A stretch of DNA of 64,000 bases, taken from positions 14,901,688 through 14,965,687 of the forward strand of contig JALPQD010000004.1 of the NCBI GenBank assembly GCA_023101885.1, written 5' to 3'. Both the position numbers and the translations under genes were made by a program. The stretch is from Typhlomys cinereus (taxonomy: Eukaryota; Chordata; Mammalia; Rodentia; Platacanthomyidae). Of this stretch, positions 60,201 to 64,000 are shown piece after piece. Every line of letters begins with the position of its first letter. Position 1 is the stretch's first letter. The notes beneath the pieces are model-generated. The model was not told where the DNA came from. It saw only the letters and a list, made by a program, of their open reading frames with translations, and made no database searches.

Positions 60201-60978
60201 TTCCTTTTTAATTTCTTCCTGAATCCAGTTCTCATTCAGCATCATATTGTTAAGTTTCCAGGAGTTAGTGGATGTCCAGCTTTAGGCCATGGTGGTCTGA
60301 TAGGGCACAGGTTAGAATTTCAAATGTTTTGTATATGTGTAGGTTCGTTTTGTGGCCCAATATGTATCTATTTTGGTGAAAGTTCCATGTGCTGCTGAGA
60401 AAAATGTGTTTTCTTTGATACGTGGGTGAAAACTTCGATAGAGATCTGTAAGGTCCATTTCTTTCAGGGTTTGATTAAGTTCCAAAGTGTCTCTGTTACG
60501 ATTTGACCTGTTGATCTATCCCATGTTGAGAGGGCGGTGTTGAAGTCCCCAAGAATTATCGTTTGGGGGTTGATTTCTTGCTTTAGACGCTGTAGGGTTT
60601 TCTTAATGAATGTGAAGGGACCCGTATTGGTGCATATATGTTCAGTATTGTGAAGTCTTCCTGGTGAATTGTACCTGTGACTAAAATGTAGTATCCATCC
60701 GTTTCTCTTATAATTTTCTTTGGTTTGAAGTCCACTTTGTCTGATAGCATAATGGCTACCCCTGCCTGTTTTCTGCTTCCATTTGCTTGTAGAATTGTTG
60801 ACCAGCCTTTTATTTTTAGAGCGTGCCTATCTTTTGTGCTGAGATGGGTTTCTTGCAGGCAGCAGATTGATGGATTGTGATTTTTAATTCAAGTTTGTAA
60901 TCGGTGTCTCTTGATCGGTGAAATAATTCTATTAACATTTAGTGTTATAATGGAGAAACTATTTTTAATTCCAGACAT
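57217..60978 (-). pseudogene. L1 ORF2 (endonuclease and reverse transcriptase), disabled
   Basis: ORF2 nicks target DNA and reverse-transcribes L1 RNA there. The likely start is the ATG at 60978-60976 (MSGIKNSFSIITLNVN). Endonuclease motifs visible: ICCLQETHLS (about 60870-60841), ILGDFNT (about 60565) and [10 protein letters not shown] (about 60300). Reverse-transcriptase motifs: [41 protein letters not shown], and FVDD where the family has FADD (about 58905). Lesions: a TGA stop at 60891-60889 replacing a Trp, frameshifts near 59930 and 58650 (one base lost from a G run), a 32-bp deletion at about 57913, and loss of the last Cys of the cysteine motif (CWWEP for HCWWEC) near 57600. Total length fits the usual 1,250-1,280 codons. 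Confidence 0.92.
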
Positions 60979-61028
60979 TTATTATGTTTAGTAGTTTCTA
61001 TAAGTATATTGCTTCGCTTTTAATGGTG

Positions 61029-62088
61029 TTATACATGCCTTCTGTTCTCCTGGATATGCCTGTTTTTTTCTTCACGCTTGAGTATCATTTCTAGCATTTT
61101 TTGAAGGCCTGATTTGGTGGACATGTATCCCTTCAAGTTGTCTTTGTGCTGAAAGATTTCTCTTTCTCCCTCGATCATGACGGATAGTTTTGCAGGGTAA
61201 ATCAGCCTGGGTTGACATTTTTGCTCATTCAATACTTGAAGTATGTCTCTCCAAGCTCTTCTTGCTTTTACTGTTTCGACTGAGAAGTCATTTGTTATTT
61301 TAATAGGTTTACCTTTAAAAGTGACTTGTTTTTTCTCCCTTGAAGCTCTCAGCACCAGTTCTTTATCTTGAATGTGGAGCGTTTTAACTATTATTTGCCG
61401 TGGCGTGCTTCTGTTTTGGTCGTATCTGTTTGGGGTTCGGAATGCCTCTTGTATATGGATGGGCCTCTCTTTTTTTAGATGAAGAATGTTTTCCTTGATG
61501 ATCATTTGAAAAATTTCCTCAGGGGTGGTATTTTGAGATTCTTGCTCTGGTATTCCATGAATACGCATGTTAGGCTTCTTCAGGGTGTCCCATATCTCTT
61601 GCATATTTCTCTCACGTATCTTTTTGGCTTTAACAACCTTTTCCATTGAGCTGGTTAATACTCCCACTTTATCTTCAAGGTCTGAAATTCTGTTTTCTGC
61701 TTCATTAGTTCTGTTGATAAGGCTCTCTGTAGAGTTCTGGGTTGAAGATAACTTGTAGCTCAGTTTTAAACTCTGCTTGAGTCTTTTTTAACTGTTCTAT
61801 GCCAGTTTTTGTTTCTTGCACTGTTTTTCTAAACTCCTCCAAATGTCTGTTGTGTTCCTCTTCAAAGCGATTGATTTGATTATGTAATTCCTCCTGGATT
61901 TCCTCTTTCATAGTATTGAACATGGTAATGATCATATTTTGAAAGTCGTTATCCTGGGTCAGCCTTTCTTGGCCTTTTTCCTCGGGTTTGTTCTGGTTGG
62001 AGTCTAACATTATAGGATTATTTTCTCCAGTGGGAAATTTGTTTACTTGAGTATTGCTTCTCATGGATTTGCACTTTGACTTTGGCAT
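61029..62088 (-). pseudogene. L1 ORF1 (RNA-binding chaperone), one frameshift
   Basis: Start ATG at 62088 (MPKSKCKSMRSNTQVNKF). The first frame, 62088-61705, covers the N-terminus and a predicted coiled coil with heptad-like Glu/Lys-rich sequence (MKEEIQEELHNQINRFEEEH). Similarity continues in a second frame, 61667-61029, with the RRM-like region (MRIHGIPEQESQN … RTPNRYDQNRSTPRQIIVKT) and the C-terminal domain (ARRAWRDILQVLNEQKCQPR, then KLSVMIEGEREIF). The shift lies near 61740. Total about 350 residues, the normal size. ORF1 protein forms trimers that coat L1 RNA. Except for the frameshift the sequence looks well kept. Confidence 0.92.
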
Positions 62089-62465
62089 TGTCCTTTTAAC
62101 TCTTAAAATCTTTCAATTTCACTAAATTGAATTATTTCGCCTGGGGTTCTGGGGGTGGGCAGGGACGGAGCTTACCCAGGTCGCGAGTGGGGCCCGGCTG
62201 AGCGGGGTGGGGAAGGGAAGATAGGGGCATCGGTGTGGAGCTATTTAACCCGAGGGGAGCTGGGGCGGGCCCAGGCGCAGGGGGAGGTCCTCTTTGTCTC
62301 TTGGCCCTGCGTGTGGCTCCGGCTGGATGGTGGGGTAGGAGCTGGGTCCCTTGGGCTGACCCGGGGGTCTAGTGGGCGGGCAAGGGCGAGGCTTACCTAG
62401 GTAGCAGGTGAGGCTTGGCTGGACTGCGCACGTCCAGACCAGCGGAGTGGGGTGGGGAAAGGGAG
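62089..62465 (-). promoter_or_regulatory. L1 5'UTR/promoter, GC-rich, with two monomer-like units
   Basis: The segments 62154-62220 and 62372-62465 resemble each other in the same order: 'gggcagggacggagcttacccaggt' versus 'gggcgggcaagggcgaggcttacctaggt', a 'gaggcttggctg'/'ggcccggctga' block, then 'gcggggtggggaagggaa' versus 'gcggagtggggtggggaaaggga'. The offset is about 217 bp. This is the layout of mouse-type L1 promoters made of tandem monomers of about 200 bp. It has the highest CpG density in the window. On the minus strand each unit contains a splice-donor-like GGTAAG. Confidence 0.7.
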
Positions 62466-63205
62466 GAATTGTTCATATTTTAGTTGTATAATTGGTAGTT
62501 TTCTTACAGAAAGTAAGTACTTGACAACAGATAAAAGACACATAGTTTAGCATTCTAAATTTAGGATGAAAGAAAGTAAAATTTTATTGTCATGAATTTG
62601 ATAATTTATAAAGTAGATGTGGCAAAACACTTTTTTATTACCCAAATTGGTCAGCTGAGGGATTTTTGATATCAAGGATATATTCAAACCTCAAGTCTTT
62701 GAAGTCTAATACAATAGGGAGGAGAGCAATAGAGGAAGAAGATGCTTAGCTTTTTCTATATCTTGCAAGTAGCAATTACCAAGTGAGGACTTAAGATGCA
62801 TGATGCAGAGAATAATATACTAGAGTAGAAGCTTCCAAAAGTAAAATTCTTATACCAACAAGTGTAATGACACTGAATATAATTTTTTTGGAAATGAAAT
62901 GAGTTAGGAACATGTGAGCTCCACTCTGTTAAAAGTTAGACTGAAGCAATAGAAAACATTTATATGTTCCAACAGACCTGCTTTCAAATCCTACAACCAG
63001 AAAGATGAGCACACTAGACCCTAGAAAATTGATTTCCTAGTAATCTTACTAAGGTATGCCTCACATATGGTACACATTGTAAGTAACTGCATATATCCAT
63101 GTGTACTGCTTTTAGAACTCTGTTAAAGAAAAGCATTCTAAGGTATATAAAGTTAAGGACACACTTAAGTAAAGAGAAAGAGAACTACTTCAGTAACTTT
63201 ATGGG
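62466..63205. other. No gene seen
   Basis: AT-rich, unique-looking DNA flanking the full-length L1. Confidence 0.5.
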
Positions 63206-63287
63206 GCAATTTTCCCCATACAAAGAATATTTCCAGTGCCAAGCACATTTAGCTTGGCACTAGAAATATTCCTTAATGGGAAATTAC
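63206..63287. ncRNA. Pre-miRNA-like hairpin (candidate) or palindromic element remnant
   Basis: A 20-bp arm at 63225-63244 (gaatatttccagtgccaagc) pairs with 63252-63271 (gcttggcactagaaatattc) with one A:C mismatch around a 7-base loop (acattta). After an internal loop, outer arms 63206-63219 and 63276-63287 pair again with two bulges. The 82-nt fold with a bulged lower stem has pre-miRNA dimensions. It could equally be a short palindromic DNA-transposon remnant. The strand of any transcript is unknown. The word 'ttggcactag' occurs in miR-96, but the rest differs, so I do not call a family. Confidence 0.4.
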
Positions 63288-64000
63288 AATTAATTCTGAG
63301 GAGTACTATTTTTACTTTTCCTATGGTCAAGGAATGACAATTTGTTTAGCAAAATGATTTAAAATATGCCACTGTAATACCTGTAGAAAGGATTGGAATG
63401 TAATTTAGTGGTAGTCTATGTAACTGCCATTCAAACATGAGTTCAATTTAGTTTCAACACCTAACACTAAAGAAAATGACAACAGCACTACTTGCTAATC
63501 AAGAAAAGTGCTTTTATTTCAGTATCTTTTTAAAGGAAATCCTATTTTAGCATTAAAAAGGACAGAAATTGGAATATATTTTCATTTTAATCATTTTTTA
63601 GTTAAAATTAAAATATGAAAAAGATTTGCCATTGCACTAGCTTTTTCTAATTAAAGAAGCATATCATGGAAGAATTATTCTTGTCTCTTTTTATGTTTTG
63701 TATGTCTCTCAAAGATGAATCCTGATGAATTGCCAGATGCAAGTCTGAAACTTGAATTCACAGACTATAGTTCTTCACTCCAGTCAAATGCCACAGACAA
63801 GAATATCAACAAATCAAAGTTAATATGTTATTGAAACTGACAATTACCAAAAGCAATTTAGCTTTAAAAAACCTTGACATGTTCAAAGATGAGAAACTTG
63901 ATGTTTCTTTGTTATTTAAAAATTATTTTTGATCACTTAATAGAAGAGAGAGCTAAACTTAGGAAAGCCAAACAGGAATAGACTTTATTTCATTTTATTT
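63288..64000. other. No gene seen
   Basis: AT-rich, unique-looking DNA to the end of the window. Confidence 0.5.

Larger units (their letters stand above)
56160..62465 (-). mobile_element. Near full-length young L1, minus strand (5'UTR, ORF1, ORF2, 3'UTR)
   Basis: About 6.3 kb in minus-strand order: GC-rich 5'UTR (62465-62089), ORF1 (62088-61029), a 50-base spacer, ORF2 (60978-57217), 3'UTR (57216-56192) and A tail complement (56160-56191). This is the complete L1 layout. It is the only copy here with an endonuclease domain and 5'UTR still joined to the rest. It is inactive because both reading frames are broken. No convincing TSD was found, although the flanks are T-rich. Confidence 0.92.

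Noticed and set aside
62155..62400. A CpG island with a host gene promoter
   Set aside because: The GC-rich block sits exactly upstream of L1 ORF1 in the right orientation and is explained as the L1 5'UTR. No host exon follows.
63252..63271. Direct call of miR-96 from the shared word ttggcactag
   Set aside because: Only about 10 bases agree; the remainder and the hairpin loop differ, and the miR-96/182/183 cluster neighbours are absent.

Overview
This is an AT-rich, gene-poor stretch of mammalian, rodent-type nuclear DNA. I find no host protein-coding gene, tRNA gene or rRNA gene. Nearly everything recognisable is retrotransposon-derived: LINE-1 (L1) copies of at least two age classes, a tRNA-derived SINE of the B2 type, older B4-like SINEs, one probable solo LTR, a five-copy dispersed repeat that looks like a URR1-type DNA transposon, and microsatellites. 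The SINE starts like rodent B2 (GGGGCTGGAGAG...GGCTCAG) but has its own body and a CA-rich end. With the B4-like copies and L1s whose 5'UTR seems built of monomers, this suggests a myodont rodent outside the mouse/rat group. A dipodoid (jerboa or jumping mouse, whose B2-superfamily SINE is called DIP) is my best guess, but only a guess.

Layout. 1-9 kb: three plus-strand B2-like SINEs with target-site duplications (TSDs), one B4-like SINE, two URR1-like repeats and a CA microsatellite. 9.1-11.2 kb: a 5'-truncated plus-strand L1. 12.4-13.7 kb: a minus-strand SINE, then an L1 3'UTR fragment inserted into a SINE head. 14.1-19.7 kb: a long, old, decayed minus-strand L1 interrupted by the LTR. 21.3-22.8 kb: URR1-like repeat and an L1 3'UTR. 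27-29.8 kb: two more URR1-like repeats and decayed SINEs. 31.5 kb: a young minus-strand SINE. 35.9-39.2 kb: a chimeric young L1 with an 18-bp TSD, an internal 5'UTR-to-ORF2 junction and a probable 3' transduction. 39.6-40.2 kb: an L1 3'UTR insertion with a 14-bp TSD. 41.8-48.2 kb: nested old and young L1s and an inverted L1 fragment. 50.5-53.9 kb: old L1 pieces carrying young L1 3'UTR insertions and an old SINE. 56.2-62.5 kb: a near full-length minus-strand L1 with 3'UTR, ORF2, ORF1 and a GC-rich 5'UTR, disabled by several lesions. The last 1.5 kb is apparently unique DNA containing a strong pre-miRNA-like hairpin.

How the parts relate. L1 ORF2 protein (endonuclease plus reverse transcriptase) makes both the L1 and the SINE insertions, which explains the 11-18 bp TSDs and A-rich tails on most young copies. 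The young L1s share one family: a polypurine 3'UTR and ORF2 ending in YSLIGGS. Two of them (43-46 kb and 56-62 kb) share a 39-nt piece of ORF2 copied into the 3'UTR that the 36-39 kb copy lacks, so at least two subfamilies are present. No L1 here has both reading frames intact.
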